Assembly: GCA_963691655.1 (NCBI GenBank)
Contig: CAVNUY010000017.1
Location: 121,037-185,036, forward strand
DNA length: 64,000 bases
Reading direction: 5' to 3'
Origin: Toxonevra muliebris
Taxonomy: Eukaryota > Arthropoda > Insecta > Diptera > Pallopteridae
Below the pieces are notes generated by a model. The model made no database searches, was not told where the DNA came from, and saw only the letters and a list, made by a program, of their open reading frames with translations. This document shows, piece after piece, positions 11,679 to 22,823 of the stretch. Numbering within the stretch: the stretch's first letter is position 1; every line of letters begins with the position of its first letter. A program made the position numbers and the translations under genes.

Positions 11679-12585
11679 AGGGTAGAAGAGGGAGCATTCG
11701 CATTTTTTTTTAAAGTGTTGTCTAGGCTAAACTAATAGTTTTTTTTTTAAAATTTTTTTTTTAATTAGAAATTTACATTTATTAGCTTTCATCTGTTATC
11801 TTTATGAGTTGATTATCTTAATGATTTCTATTATTTTTTTGATGATTTTCCAAGTAGTCCAAAATGGTGAAAGTGCCCCAGTCATGGGGTACATTCGTCA
11901 AGGGTGTGGGGTGCAACCGCAAAAGGATTGTATATTACTATTACATATTATTAGTCAGAATAAGTTCTACTTATTTTTAATTTATGAAAATTTATTTATA
12001 ACATAAAGTAACAGAAATATAAATGATTCATTTTTAAAATATTTTGTTAAAAAATATAAGTTATTTATTTAAAAAAAATAAGCATTTATATATACATGTA
12101 AATAAAAGTGGATAGTACTGATCCAGAGGAATTTATTTAGATATGACTTAATTCAACATTATACTGTCTAAAATTCATATCATATGCCGTCGAAACCGCC
12201 CCATCCGCATTCTGGTGAATGTGCCCCAGGAGCAACCACTTTCATAAAATCATATTTTTTTGAAACTTTTTGAACATTTATAAAAAGAAACTATTGCTTA
12301 TTCTTTAATTAAATGACACCGGAATAATTTAATTGAACAACTTTTTTCTCACTCAATAAATAAAAAAGTTATTACAAGATTTACTTACTATCAAATATTT
12401 TTGCAACCACCCGTAAAACACGTCTGCCCACGATCACTTACAAAGCTCAACTGTCAAAGTAGAAGGGATGCAGGATGATAGATAAAAGCACAAATTATAG
12501 ATTGTTTCAATTATAAAACTTTCTTAAATTAGAAGATAAGGGGGGTGGCAAATGTGCCCAGTGGCGAATGCTCCCCTTCTACCCT
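11679..12585. mobile_element. Non-autonomous DNA element with 22-bp terminal inverted repeats
   Basis: AGGGTAGAAGAGGGAGCATTCGC at 11679-11701 is inverted as GCGAATGCTCCCCTTCTACCCT at 12564-12585, with one difference. The interior is AT-rich and has GTGCCCCAG-type words near 11872, 12223 and 12555. TA bases stand outside both CCCT/AGGG ends, but no longer target duplication is evident. Superfamily not assigned. Confidence 0.75.
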
Positions 12586-12639
12586 ACTTACTTATGAATG
12601 TATGTATGCAACATTGAGACATTGGCTGTTGTATTCATA

Positions 12640-13140
12640 CAGTAAGCAAAATTTTATTGCTAATTAAAAGAAATAAAATATAATTCAGTGGACGCTCAGA
12701 ATTCTTAAGTTTCGGAAATCTTAATTATATATAAGAAATGAAATGTATATAACATATCGCTGCCTTAATTTGCTAAAGCCCTAACACGCATTTTTCAAAT
12801 TTTACAGGAGAAGCAAAAAACATTTTGATATTTAAAGTACTGTTTTGAGAATTTGAATTTTAAATTAAAAGAAAAGAACGTAAGTTTTCGGTATAGGTCT
12901 CTAAAATTTTCGGTACATATTTCATTAATAATTCGATATTAAAAAATTTTATGTTAGGGCCTTAGCAAATTAAGGCAACGATATGCATGTACATAAGTAA
13001 GTATTTCTAAAATAATTTACGCCTATAATTACTTAAAACGACTATGAAGCTCAGAAAACCATTAATAAATGCAACAACGGCTATGGAGCATTGTAATAAA
13101 AAGCTTCTTTTCTTGAAAAAAAAGTTAAGAATTTGGAATT
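12640..13140. repeat. Repeat containing a 33-bp-arm inverted repeat
   Basis: CATATCGCTGCCTTAATTTG (12753 onward to 12785) is inverted at 12953-12985, making a 233-bp near-palindromic unit that may be a MITE. The flanking words (GACGCTCAGAATTCTTAAG near 12690, ACGACTATGAAGCTC near 13038) resemble reversed or diverged sequence at 59800-60050 inside a hAT remnant. Confidence 0.6.
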
Positions 13141-13145
13141 TTTAA

Positions 13146-13765
13146 GGGGGCTCACCAGTTCAAATATTAAAAAAAAAAATTTTCGATTTAGGAAACACTG
13201 AGCCAAAGGATTTTTTTAATATCATTTCCTTTTTGTATTTTTAGCGCGCAGTCGATCACAGCTCAGTAGTGTGTCTTTATATATTCATAACTTTAACCTC
13301 GTTTTTCTCGAAATGACTTTTTTCGATACCTGTTTTAAGATACTCTAAATCTATTCACGCAAATTAGCTCAAATTGAACAAAATGTTCACAACATATTTT
13401 TCTATTGGCTCAACCACAACCAGATTTTTTGGATAAAATATGGTTTTTTTATGACCATTTTAATCCCAAAAAAATTGTAAAATTTCAGATCTTTTTTGAA
13501 TTTGAGTCTGGTTCCGCCAATAATCACACTCATATAGATTAATTTTTTATAGGTGCTCCTGAACTTCAAAATCCTGTCACAAGCGTCATTTGACTCCTTT
13601 TTTAGATACTTAGCTATATATATGTATATATATATATTGAACAATATGTGTAAAAAAAAATTGTAAATCTTGAACAGTTAGTAAAAGAACTGATATCATT
13701 AATTTCAATTTATCTAAAAAAATGCTGAAAAAAACAGTTTCTTCTATCTTTGGACTGGTAAGCCC
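13146..13765. mobile_element. TTAA-flanked TIR element of 620 bp
   Basis: TTAA (13142-13145) followed by GGGGGCTCACCAGTTCAAA; the other end reads TTTGGACTGGTAAGCCC then TTAA (13766-13769). A TTAA at both edges matches the piggyBac target duplication, though TTAA could also be part of the ends. The interior has no transposase; an AT dinucleotide run is present at about 13614-13640. Confidence 0.65.
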
Positions 13766-13769
13766 TTAA

Positions 13770-14457
13770 GAAGCCCAACCGTCCACTCTATCACTTTTAT
13801 TATTATTTGTCTGCCAAAATTAAAGTTATTTCATATATGCATTAATTATTCAATACAACATTTAAAAATGAAACTATGAAAATTTTATTCAAAACTTTTT
13901 ATTTTTTTCTGAAACAAAAGCATTTCAGTTTAGAAAATCCTGTCTAAAATAACAAAAATTTTAGTATTTAACTAATTTAAAATTTTTACTTTCACATCAT
14001 TATTATTATTATCCCTGCTGGCGTTGAAATTCTTGTCCATTTTGGGAGTTGATGCCTTTATTATTGAGAAAAAAATTTGTTTATTAAGTAATTCTAATTA
14101 ATTGTTATTTTATATTATTATAATTTTGAATAAACTTATTTTGTGAGTATCTATTTTGAAATACACGTCAAAAGTCGATTAGAATAAATGCAACTGCAAG
14201 AATTAAGCATAACTACACTTTATATTTTTCAAACTGACCGTTGTACATAGAGTACAACGTGCAGTTTTGCTGTCGCGACATACTCGACATGATCGCTCTT
14301 GGTATGTTCGAATAAGGGCGATGTTACACGCAGTGTTGCCAGAATTTTTTTTGGAAAATGTCCACAACAACTTTGAAAAGCGTCATTTGACTGTTAAATC
14401 GTCATTTTAAGTAACAAAACAAAAACATGATTTAAAAGTTTATTTTTATTAATTTCA
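13770..14457. other. AT-rich stretch with a solo P-family end
   Basis: Nothing coding. TAAGGGCGATGTTACACG at 14313-14330 is an isolated family P terminus preceded by TAA; the rest of that MITE is missing. CCGTTGTACATAGAGTACAA near 14239 is a short palindrome. Confidence 0.55.
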
Positions 14458-14620
14458 TGGTATTTGCTAATAAGGAAAATAAATGAAATATCATTATTTA
14501 TATTTTTTTGTTAGTATTAATAATCTACTACTAACTCTCTATTTTCTACCCATTTCCAAAAAATGCATCTCTAAAATGTTTCTCTTACTTGTCAAAAATT
14601 TAAAATGGTCTTAGGTCGTG
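14458..14620 (+). repeat. Repeat X, fragment
   Basis: Matches 16917-17103 of the fuller copy, from TATTTGCTAATAA to CTTACTTGTCAAAAATT, with moderate divergence. Confidence 0.7.
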
Positions 14621-15169
14621 GAAAAGAAAAATTATGAAAAACGGTTTGATTGGTCAACTGCCACGCCCACTTCCCATACAACAGTAAAACTGAAATAGCT
14701 CTAAAATCCGTTACAGTCAAGATACAGAGATAAATATCATAAAAAAATAGTTTTCAACGTTTCATTTTATTTCATATTTTTTTGTTTTTAACAAAAAAAA
14801 TTTATATCTCTTAAAAGTACATTGATACCACAAATAACATTTTCATACAGTTTTATTATATGCATTTATTATTTTGTTAATAAAAATGGGATCCGCAGCT
14901 ATCCGGAGCCAATTTTTTTTGTTATTTAGAGAAGATATTATATTTTACATTTTTGTATATTCGAATATTTCGTACACCTTCGCAAGATAGACCTGGTCCA
15001 TCAAACTTAAGGAATTATCTTGAAATTTTAATTTCTATAAACCAAATTTTTTTCGTTATGCTATAACGAAGTTACCCTAGCGTATAACAAAGTTATAGCA
15101 TATAGTCGAGATCGCCCGTTGTTAAAACTTTATCTGTTTTCTCGAAAAAACTTTTTTTTGATTCGTTCA
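14621..15169. other. AT-rich stretch, nothing recognised
   Basis: No credible coding frame. Contains the imperfect inverted words GCTATAACGAAGTTA and AACAAAGTTATAGC near 15061-15100. Confidence 0.45.
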
Positions 15170-15400
15170 AGGGTCTGAAAGAATTCGATTGGGATGAAAT
15201 TTTAATATGTTACCCAATTTTTTATCAAAAAACAAAGCGATTTTTGAAATTTTTTTTAGCAGTCCGCCATATTTTTGAATAAAAATGTTTAAATCTAATA
15301 CCTGCCAGAGTGACAAGCCCACAGAACAGTAATTTATTTAAATTTTTTGTTTCTGATGACTTCAAGTACCGTAATCACCCTAGTCCCACACCTTTTTTTT
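15170..15400 (+). repeat. Repeat D, left copy
   Basis: Matches 24000-24335 in inverted orientation: GATTGGGATGAAATTTTAAT near 15188, AATAAAAATGTTTAAATCTA near 15280, CCTGCCAGAGTG at 15302 and CATCAAGTACCGT/CTTCAAGTACCGT near 15362. A weaker relative is at 35585-35790. Non-coding, class unknown. Confidence 0.65.
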
Positions 15401-15911
15401 AGGTGTCCACTTTCGACGTAAAAAACTCTAAAAAAATATCGTAAAATGAACTCCAAAAATTTTTTTTTGTACAATGAAAGAAGCCGGTAATAACATATAA
15501 AAAATCTAAATGATTGTATTTAATAAAAAATTCCCGAAATATCCTTGAAAATTAGGTCGGAACACCAGACTACATTCTTAGATTTTTCTTACCTGAAATA
15601 ACCCATAAGAAAGTTAAAACAAAACACGGCCAGTATTAAAACTTACTCAATTTTATTAAAAATTTACCCATTTTTTAGTTTTAGCACTTTTGACTGGTTT
15701 TCTCTTTTCTTTTATGTTATTATAAAAAATCAAGAATTAAATCAAATCAGTTGTAATTTTTTTGTATAGTGTTTTATTCCTTGTCACATATTTGTATTCT
15801 TTTCAAGTTTCCTTTTTTCAAACTTTTCGTAAAACGTCATTTCGTGCTACTAAATCGTCCAATCGTCTGAAATCGTCCAAATTACGTAGGGGTCATCCAT
15901 CTGGCAACGTT
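15401..15911. other. AT-rich stretch, nothing recognised
   Basis: No recognised element. The last 60 bases contain ATCGTCCAATCGTCTGAAAT and lead into a 5'-truncated P MITE. Confidence 0.45.
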
Positions 15912-16603
15912 GGTTACACGATCAATGTTTTGCTGTCAAACAATCCAATTGTTGTTGCTTTGAAAAATGAACACTGAGCAAAAGAGAGGATGAACACATT
16001 TCACTTCAAATTTTTTTACTGTCGAAAAAAACCTGCTTCACTTCAAATAAAATGGACTTGCTGAAGTTGCACTGTTGCATTTTATTGGAAAATACTCATA
16101 TTTTATGATAAATACTACACTTTTTACTAACTTGTACATACATTTTTTCTTTGCCACCCTTTGCGTTGTTTGGCTTTGTTTGTTTGTAAAAATGAGTGCT
16201 GTTTAAAAAATTACTTAATAATTTTTATTGAAACATGGTTATTCAATGGCCAAGTAACAAAGTGGCGGAGCTTATTTTAATAGTTCGCAAATTTTAAAGA
16301 TTATTTTTCTGCGTTTTTCATATATAAATGCAATATTTTTTGTATAATTTGTTGCTATTTCCACCAATATTATCTCATATTGTCATTATAATTATTTTCC
16401 ATCCAATTCCATTCCAATTGTTGAATTTTCATTCACTCCAAAATACAATTAAATACTTTTTAGGTGGAAAAACATAGTTGCAGATAAAAGTATTAAAAAA
16501 AACTTTCAGCAAAAAACTGATAGTGTAACAGGGCATCAAACAAAATGATGAAAAGAGAGTAAAAACAGAAAAAATTGGCAGCAAAACATTGACCGTGTAA
16601 CAA
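15912..16603 (+). mobile_element. Family P MITE, copy 2
   Basis: Starts at GTTACACGATCAATG (the outer GGGCGAT is lost) and ends GACCGTGTAACA. The interior CAAAGTGGCGGAGCTTATTT near 16259 and the ATTCAATGGCCAAGTAAC segment match copies 1, 3, 4 and 6. Same orientation as copy 1. Confidence 0.85.
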
Positions 16604-16690
16604 AGAGGAACATGTATTCGTTGGCAGCGAGCACAGCCGAATAACAACTAGTACTTACTCGACGATTTTGTTGTTCTCTAAAATGTGTAT

Positions 16691-17128
16691 CATGGCAGAA
16701 GAATTAAGAAGGTAGATGCATTTTGGCACGTAAGAGGAACTTTGACAATTGGGAAAGCATTTGTTTTGATACTATTCTTTTTTTTGCAACAGAGTTGTAT
16801 TTTCATAGTGAAATTTTTAAGTGAGAATTTATAAGAAAATAATTTGAATAGTATTGCATGTACATAGAGAGAATTAGTTGATGCTTTTTATAATTTTTTT
16901 GACACTTAACAAGTTCAAGGTATTTGCTAATAAAGAAAACAAATTTAAATAACATTATTTATACTTTTTTTATTATAAATAAAATTTATAATTTAGTACA
17001 AAGTAATAAAAGTAGTATTAATAATCTACTAGTAACTCACTCTTTTGTTCCCATTTCAAAAAATGCATCTCTAAAATGCTCCTCTTACTCGTCAAAAATT
17101 CAAAATGGCTACTTTTTGAAAAAATGCA
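16691..17128 (+). repeat. Repeat X, reference copy
   Basis: Non-coding unit beginning CATGGCAGAAGAATTAAG and AAGGTAGATGCATTTT. It continues through TAAGAGGAACTTTGACAATT (16728) and ends GAAAAAATGCA. The interrupted copy at 18063-23300 shows that the ends AGGTAGATGCATTT and AAAAAATGCATCTACCT are inverted repeats, so X is a short TIR element. This copy serves as the empty site for two P MITEs and for the Copia element present in the other copy. Confidence 0.75.
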
Positions 17129-17495
17129 GGCGACCCTGAACTTTCTCGGTCCAAAACTTAACCAATTTTTACGGGAATAGTAGATTAGTAGAAATGTACT
17201 TTCTGACCCCGGAATTCTTTTGGCACATGGGAGATTTCACTTCAAGGGAATCCACTCTCAAAATCGATCCGGCTCAAGCTTGCACAAAGTTTAATCCTAT
17301 TGGGTAGTAGTTGCCACACCAAATTTGAACGAGATGTGGTGTTTCGAGTTACTAGACGTTCAGCCCACTTTTGCACATTAAAGTTCTCAAAGGAGAAGTC
17401 ATTGGCTCTCTTTTGACTCAAATAAAAAATGGCAAAAACCTTATTTTGATAAAAACGGGTTCAAAGTTTTGACTATACTCTCTGCAAGTTGGCAT
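17129..17495 (+). repeat. Repeat Y, copy 2
   Basis: GGCGACCCTGAACTTTCTCG, GGGAGATTTCACTTCAAG, TTGGGTAGTAGTTGCCACAC and the end TTGGCATCGCTG correspond to the other Y copies. It directly adjoins the right end of repeat X. Non-coding. Confidence 0.65.
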
Positions 17496-17529
17496 CGCTG
17501 ATACCTACCCAACAAACACATAAAAAAAA

Positions 17530-17705
17530 ATTCTCTAACCTTTGAGAAATTTATAATTCTCAATTTGCTATCCAACATGATTCTCTAATCAATATCAAAT
17601 ATTTTTCTCAACATTAGCTTTCAAATTGAGGGTGAGTTGAGATATATTCGAGAAAATATTTACATATTTTATTATGGCAACACTGCTATTGGATTTGTAA
17701 AGAAA
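17530..17705 (+). repeat. Repeat W, fragment
   Basis: Shares TTGAGAAATTTATAATTCTCAATT-type sequence and the GGCAACACTG end with the 4626-5385 block. It runs into the short acidic open frame that follows. Confidence 0.5.
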
Positions 17706-17891
17706 ATGTGTCTGGCGGGAAGTGGACATATTGTCGGAGTGCTCAAAACAGCTGAATCTTTGATGCTAGAGCCTTCCACTTCAACTGCCAACCAAAATTG
17801 TTTACTCCCAAGTGATATTGACATGAGTGAGGAGGAAAATGACGATATGGAAGATAATTCAGAAGAGGGCTTTATCGCGGAAAATTTGTGA
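17706..17891 (+). CDS. Orphan 61-residue acidic frame with polyadenylation signal
   Basis: From the ATG at 17706 the frame encodes a small protein. Its middle is serine/threonine-rich (LEPSTSTANQN) and it has a strongly acidic tail (MSEEENDDMEDNSEEGF), ending at TGA 17889-17891. AATAAA follows at 17941. Codon choice and amino-acid mix look more protein-like than the chance frames around it, and the acidic tail resembles a protein terminus, so it may be the last exon or a processed copy of a gene, or a transposase scrap. The frame stays open upstream to 17637 through W-like sequence. No family is recognised. Confidence 0.25.
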   Translation: MCLAGSGHIVGVLKTAESLMLEPSTSTANQNCLLPSDIDMSEEENDDMEDNSEEGFIAENL

Positions 17892-18104
17892 TATAAAATT
17901 GTTAAAATTATAAGTTTCTTTTGAAGTTGAAAGGCGAAGAAATAAAAAAGTCATTTAAAATTTTCTTTTATTTTTTTGCGTTTCAATTAAATAGAAATAA
18001 TTATTGCTGTTGGCAATACTATAAATTTCCTTTGAGACCAATTGAAGAATTACGTTAGCACCATGGCAGAAGAATTAAGAAGGTAGATGCATTTATACAA
18101 GTAA

Positions 18105-19385
18105 GGCTGATGTTACACGGTCAATGTTTTACTGTCAATGTTTTCTGATTTTACTCTATTTTCATAGTTTTGTTTGATGCCCTGTTACATTATCAGTTTT
18201 TTCCTGAATGTTTTTTTTTAATACTTTTATCTGCAACTATGTTTTTTTTTTCAACTAAAAAGTATTGATAGTTTTTTTATGCGACTATGAAAATTGAATC
18301 TAGAGGTTAATTTTCAAAGTCATGACTTAAGTTCATGTCAATTTCGTTATTTGAAGTTATATATAAACAGGCTTAATGAACAAATGTAGTCATCACAACA
18401 ACAATGTATATAGAGATATGTATGTATATGTTCATAGTCTCATAAAAAAATTATCATGAACTGATCGAATGGGGACCGTTCAGAAAAAATGACACCTAGA
18501 ATCATTTTCTCACAAACACTCACACTCTCCCATGTACCAGACTTTCAAATAACGAATTGTTATGCAGACTAGCTACAATGGGGAAAAAACAACAACATAA
18601 GTGTATAGAACGGTAGTGGTAGTTTCTTTCAATATCTCTATTCAGTGAAGATATTTGGAATCAAATCCGTAATTCTGGGTTATGATTTCAAATATTAGTA
18701 GCTTATATAGGATATTGAAAGATTAAGAACTATCACTAAGATCACTGATGAGGAATTGTGGCGGATTCCGAAACGGCCGTCTGATTTGCCCGTCTCTATA
18801 TACATTGTTGTTGTGATGACTACATTTGTTCATTAAGCCTGTTTATATATAACTAAAAAGTATTTAATTGTATTTTAAAGTGAATGAAAATTCAACAATT
18901 GGAATGGAATTGGATGAAAAATAATTATAATGACAATATGAGATAATATTGGTGGAAATAGCAACAAATTATACAAAAAAAAAAATTGTATTTATATATG
19001 AAAAACGCAGAAAAATAATCTTTAAAATTTGCGAACTATTAAAATAAACTCCACCACTTTGTTACTTGGCCATTGAATTACCATGTTTTTATAAAAATTA
19101 TTAAGTAATAAACAGCAGTCTCACAAATAAATAAAAGCCAAATAGCGCAAAGGGTGGCAAAGGAAAAAAATGTATTTATAAATTAGTAAAAAGTGTACTA
19201 TTTCCAGTAAAATACAACAGTGTATCTTCGACAACCCTATTTTATTTGAAGAGATGTAGGTTTTTTCCGTCAGCAAAAAATTTGAAGTGAAAAGTGTTCA
19301 TCCTCTCTTTTGCTCAGTGTTCATTTTTTTAAGCAACAACAATTTAATTGTTTGACAGCAAAACATTGATCGTGTAACATCAGCC
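18105..19385 (-). mobile_element. Family P MITE, copy 3, itself interrupted
   Basis: Left part 18105-18266 starts GGCTGATGTTACACGG. The right part resumes near 18851 and ends CGTGTAACATCAGCC. TAA precedes it and TTA follows it. Without the insert its length would be about 697 bp, like copy 4. The insert boundary is marked by a 14-bp direct repeat AACTAAAAAGTATT (18253-18266 and 18851-18864). Confidence 0.85.
18355..18854. mobile_element. 500-bp element with perfect 62-bp inverted ends
   Basis: AGTTATATATAAACAGGCTT starts the left arm (18355-18416), and the complete 62-base arm is repeated without a mismatch in inverted form at 18793-18854. The interior (18417-18792) has no coding frame. Together with 88 bases to its left it occupies the break in P MITE copy 3. 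Perfect arms in otherwise diverged DNA suggest a recent arrival or arm conversion. Superfamily unknown. Confidence 0.8.
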
Positions 19386-19388
19386 TTA

Positions 19389-20088
19389 GGGCGATGTTAC
19401 ACGGTCAATGTTTTGCTGTCAATGTTTTCTATTTTTACTCTCTTTTCATCGTTTTGTTTGATTCCCTGTTACACTATCAGTTTTTTGCTGAATGTTTTTT
19501 TAATACGTTTATCTGCAACTATGTTTTTCCAATTAAAAAGTATTTAATTGTATTTTGGAGTGAATGAAAATTCAACAATTGGAATGGAATTGGATGGAAA
19601 ATAATTATAATGACAAAATGAGATAATATTGGTGGAAATAGCAACAAATTATACAAAAAATATTGTATTTATATATGAAAAACGGAGAAAAATAATTTTT
19701 AAAATTTGCGAACTATTAAAATAAGCTCCGCCACTTTGTTACTTGGCCATTGAATTACCATGTTTTTAAAAAATTATTAAGTAATTTTTTAAACAGTACT
19801 CATTTTCATAAACAAAAAAGCCAATAACGCTAAGGGTGGCAAAGAAAAAAATGTATTTATAAGTTAGTAAAAAGTCTAGTATTTTTCATAAAATATGAGT
19901 ATTTTCCAATAAAATGCAACAGTGTATCTGCAGCAACTCCATTTTATTTGAAGTGATGCAGGTTTGTTTCGTCACTAAAAAAATTTGACGTGAAATGGGT
20001 TCATCGTCTCTTTTGCTCAGAGTTCATTTTTCAAAACAACAACAATTTCATTGTTTGACAGCAAAACATTGATCGTGTAACATCGCCC
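19389..20088 (-). mobile_element. Family P MITE, copy 4 (complete)
   Basis: A 700-bp unit from GGGCGATGTTACACGG to TCGTGTAACATCGCCC. TTA stands at 19386-19388 and TAA at 20089-20091. The opposite orientation to copy 1 shows as CTCCGCCACTTTGTTACTTG near 19726. It is the best reference copy: 3-bp TWA flanks plus GGGC ends are the hallmark of PIF/Harbinger-type MITEs. No coding capacity. Confidence 0.9.
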
Positions 20089-20330
20089 TAAGAGGAACTT
20101 TGACAATTGGGAAAATATTTGTTTTGATACTATTCTTCTTTTTGCAACAGCGTTGTATTTTAATGGTTCATTTTTTAAGTGAGAATTTATAAGAAAATAA
20201 TTTGCGTAGTATTACATGTTCATAGGAAGAATTAGTTGCTACTTTTTATAATATTTTTTAACTCTTCACATGTTCAAGGTATTTGCTAATAAAGAAAACA
20301 AATTTAAGTAACATTATTAATACTATTTTT

Positions 20331-20634
20331 TGTAGGACAGTGTTGATCAAATATAGCGTTCACATGAATTGATTTAAGATTCAGTTATTCTAAATTTAGT
20401 ACACTTTAGTACACTCACACACATTCAATAATACTGTTTCTTTTTACTTCTACATTATATACTTTTTTTTACTTCTTTTTGTTACAGATCGAACTGTACT
20501 GCTAATAAAGCGACACTTGTTTTTTTTTTCTTCTTAATAGCAGAATTATATTTCTTGTTTTTACTTTAACAAATTCCACATTGCATTAGGGTAATTGATC
20601 TACGGCTAGTGAATATCAATTTAGATATTCCACA
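20331..20634 (+). repeat. Copia 5' LTR
   Basis: Starts TGTAGGACAGTGTTGATC and ends GATATTCCACA (TG...CA). It contains AATAAAGCGACACTT, a likely polyadenylation signal near 20502, and a T-rich run after it. Nearly identical to 22824-23128. Confidence 0.95.
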
Positions 20635-20651
20635 GGTTATGGGCCCAGTGG
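20635..20651 (+). promoter_or_regulatory. Primer binding site for an internal tRNA-iMet segment
   Basis: GGTTATGGGCCCAGTGG directly follows the LTR end. Drosophila copia is known to prime from an internal half of initiator tRNA-Met with the same core GGTTATGGGCCCAGT, so the priming mode can be named with confidence. Confidence 0.9.
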
Positions 20652-20722
20652 GTGGAGTTAAACAAGAAAAAAATAAATAACTAAGTTCAGAATAAAGGGT
20701 ACGCAGATTTTGCATATAGAAA

Positions 20723-21136
20723 ATGTCGGACGCAGCAAGGCAGAAATTCGTAAAGTTGAACGACACCAATTATGCAAATTGGAAGTTTAGAATGAAGTTG
20801 CTGCTTCGAAAGCAAAATTTGTGGAAAAATGTGATTATCGGTAAAAAGCCATTGGCTGCGTTAAATGCGGCAGGAACAATAACAAATCAGCCGGCAATCG
20901 ACGAATGGGATCAACTCGATGACGAAGCAAGAGGCACAATCGGTTTAGCGGTTGAAGATGATCAGCTTCCGCATATTCGTTCAGCACAATCAGCTAAGCA
21001 AACATGGGAGGCATTAAGAAACTACCATGAGAAAAATACGCTTGGGAACAAAGTCTATTTGGTGCGATCAATTTGTGCACTGAAATTGGAAGAAGGAGGC
21101 GATGCGAAGGCACACATAAATCGAATGCAGGATTAA
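20723..21136 (+). pseudogene. gag: Copia gag, N-terminal fragment
   Basis: Starts at ATG 20723 (MSDAARQKFVKLNDTNYANW). The N-terminal copia Gag region is present, with the typical NYANWKFRMKLLL and AKQTWEALRNYHEKN segments up to residue about 135. The frame then breaks into integrase sequence: the zinc knuckle, protease and integrase core are deleted. Gag normally forms the virus-like particle that packages the element RNA. Confidence 0.9.
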
Positions 21137-22812
21137 TGGAAATGGCGCGTTGCATGCTCATTGATGCAGGATTGCCAAATTGTTTTTGGGATGAGGCAAT
21201 TGCAACAGCCAATTTTATTTAGAATCGTGTGATAACTAGAACACCGAACATGACACCATATGAACGATGGAATTGCATTAAACCAGGTATAAAAAGTTTT
21301 CAAATATTTGGTTCTAAATGTTTTGTGTATATATCATCAGCAAAAAGAGGAAAGTTGGACAATGTAGCTACGGAAATGATTTTTCTTGGATACGACGAAA
21401 AATCGAAGGCTTATCGATGCTATAACGCTACAACAAACAAAGTAGTGGTTAGTCGAGATGTTCGATTTGGCACATCAGATGTAAGCGATAACGAAATTTT
21501 AGATGATTTAGGTCTAACACGAAAAGACAGTCATGTGAAAGCAATTAAAGCTGAAGGCTCATCGCTTCAGGAGGAGCAACCAAATGCTCATGATGAAATC
21601 GAAAAGGAGATGTGTGCAACTGAAACACATGAAGATGAAAGCGAGCAAGCTGAACCAACGGTACGGGTTTCACAAAGGGTAAATAAGAGTGTTCCACCAA
21701 AGCGTTTGATTGAAGAAATACACATGGCTAGAGAGATTAATGAACCGAAGAACTACAATGAAGCAATTTATAGCGACGAGAAGGTGGCAGGTTTTTAACA
21801 AAGCTACAACGATCCGTGCTTGTATTCAAAGGAAATTGATGGTGAATTTTGCTATATGATAGTTAATGTCGACGATTTGATTGTAGCATGTCCAACAAAC
21901 AATCAAATGAAGGAAATCGAAATCATTTTCAAGCCTCATTTTGAGATGCAAAATTTAGGATCTATCAAGCATTATTTGGGCATGGAAGTTACGAAAGACG
22001 ATCATGGAAACTTCGAATAGAATCAGTCAGTATACATCATGAAAATTGCATCAGATTTTGGACTTAAGGATGCAAAGCCATCAAAAACTCCAATGGAAGT
22101 TAATTTCGGAAAATCAGACTTTTCACAACCATTGGAAAGCAATACGAAATATCGACAGCTAATTGGTCGGTTACTTTATTTATCGGTGAACTCAAGACCA
22201 GATATTTCGGCCAGCGTTAGTATATTGGCTCAAAAAGTTTCACAACCATCTGGAGAAGATTGGAATCAGCTCAAGCGCGTTGTAAAATATTTGAAAGCGA
22301 CACATAAAATGAAGCTAAAGTTGAGCAACATCCAATCAACTAAATTGTCATTATTTGGGTATGCAGATGCAACATGGGCCGACGATAGGATTGAGCGAAA
22401 GTCAAATAGCGGTCGCATAATTTACTTCAATGGCGGCACAATTAGTTGGTCATGTAACAAGCAAAGTGTAGTTGCATCTTCATCATGTGAAGCTAAATTC
22501 ATCTCAATTTCAGAAGCATCAAAAGAAGTGAAATGGTTGCGGCAATTGTTGCAAGAAATGCACGAGCGTATTGACAGTCCAACTGTGATATTCGAGGATA
22601 ATCAAAGCTGTATCGATTTGGTACGTGATCATAAATTTTCATACAAGACAAAGCACATTGATACAAGGTATAAAATGATTCGAGACCTGGTGAAGAAGAA
22701 AATCATCGAATGTGAATATTGCCCCACTGAAGAAATGGATGCAGACTTATTAACAAAGCCATTGTCTGCAATCAAACATAATAATTTGCGTCAAAAATGC
22801 AACTTGTTGTGA
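21137..22812 (+). pseudogene. pol: Copia pol: integrase C-part, partial RT, RNase H
   Basis: After the deletion come the integrase C-terminal region (TPYERWNCIKPGIKSFQIFG, KSKAYRCYN) and a linker rich in Glu/Asp. A second deletion near 21798 removes the front of the reverse transcriptase. The RT then resumes with VNVDDLIVACPT, where copia normally has YVDD, and LGSIKHYLGMEV. RNase H follows (LFGYADATWADD, SCEAKFISISEASKEVKWLR, FEDNQSCIDL, TEEMDADLLTKPL). Stops lie near 21220 (TAG), 21796 (TAA) and 22018 (TAG). The last frame (22039-22812) is uninterrupted for 257 residues. The protein would be inactive. Confidence 0.93.
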
Positions 22813-22823
22813 ACGAGGAGGAG
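22811..22823 (+). promoter_or_regulatory. Copia polypurine tract
   Basis: GAACGAGGAGGAG abuts the 3' LTR, as expected for the plus-strand primer. It overlaps the last base pair of the pol stop codon. Confidence 0.85.
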
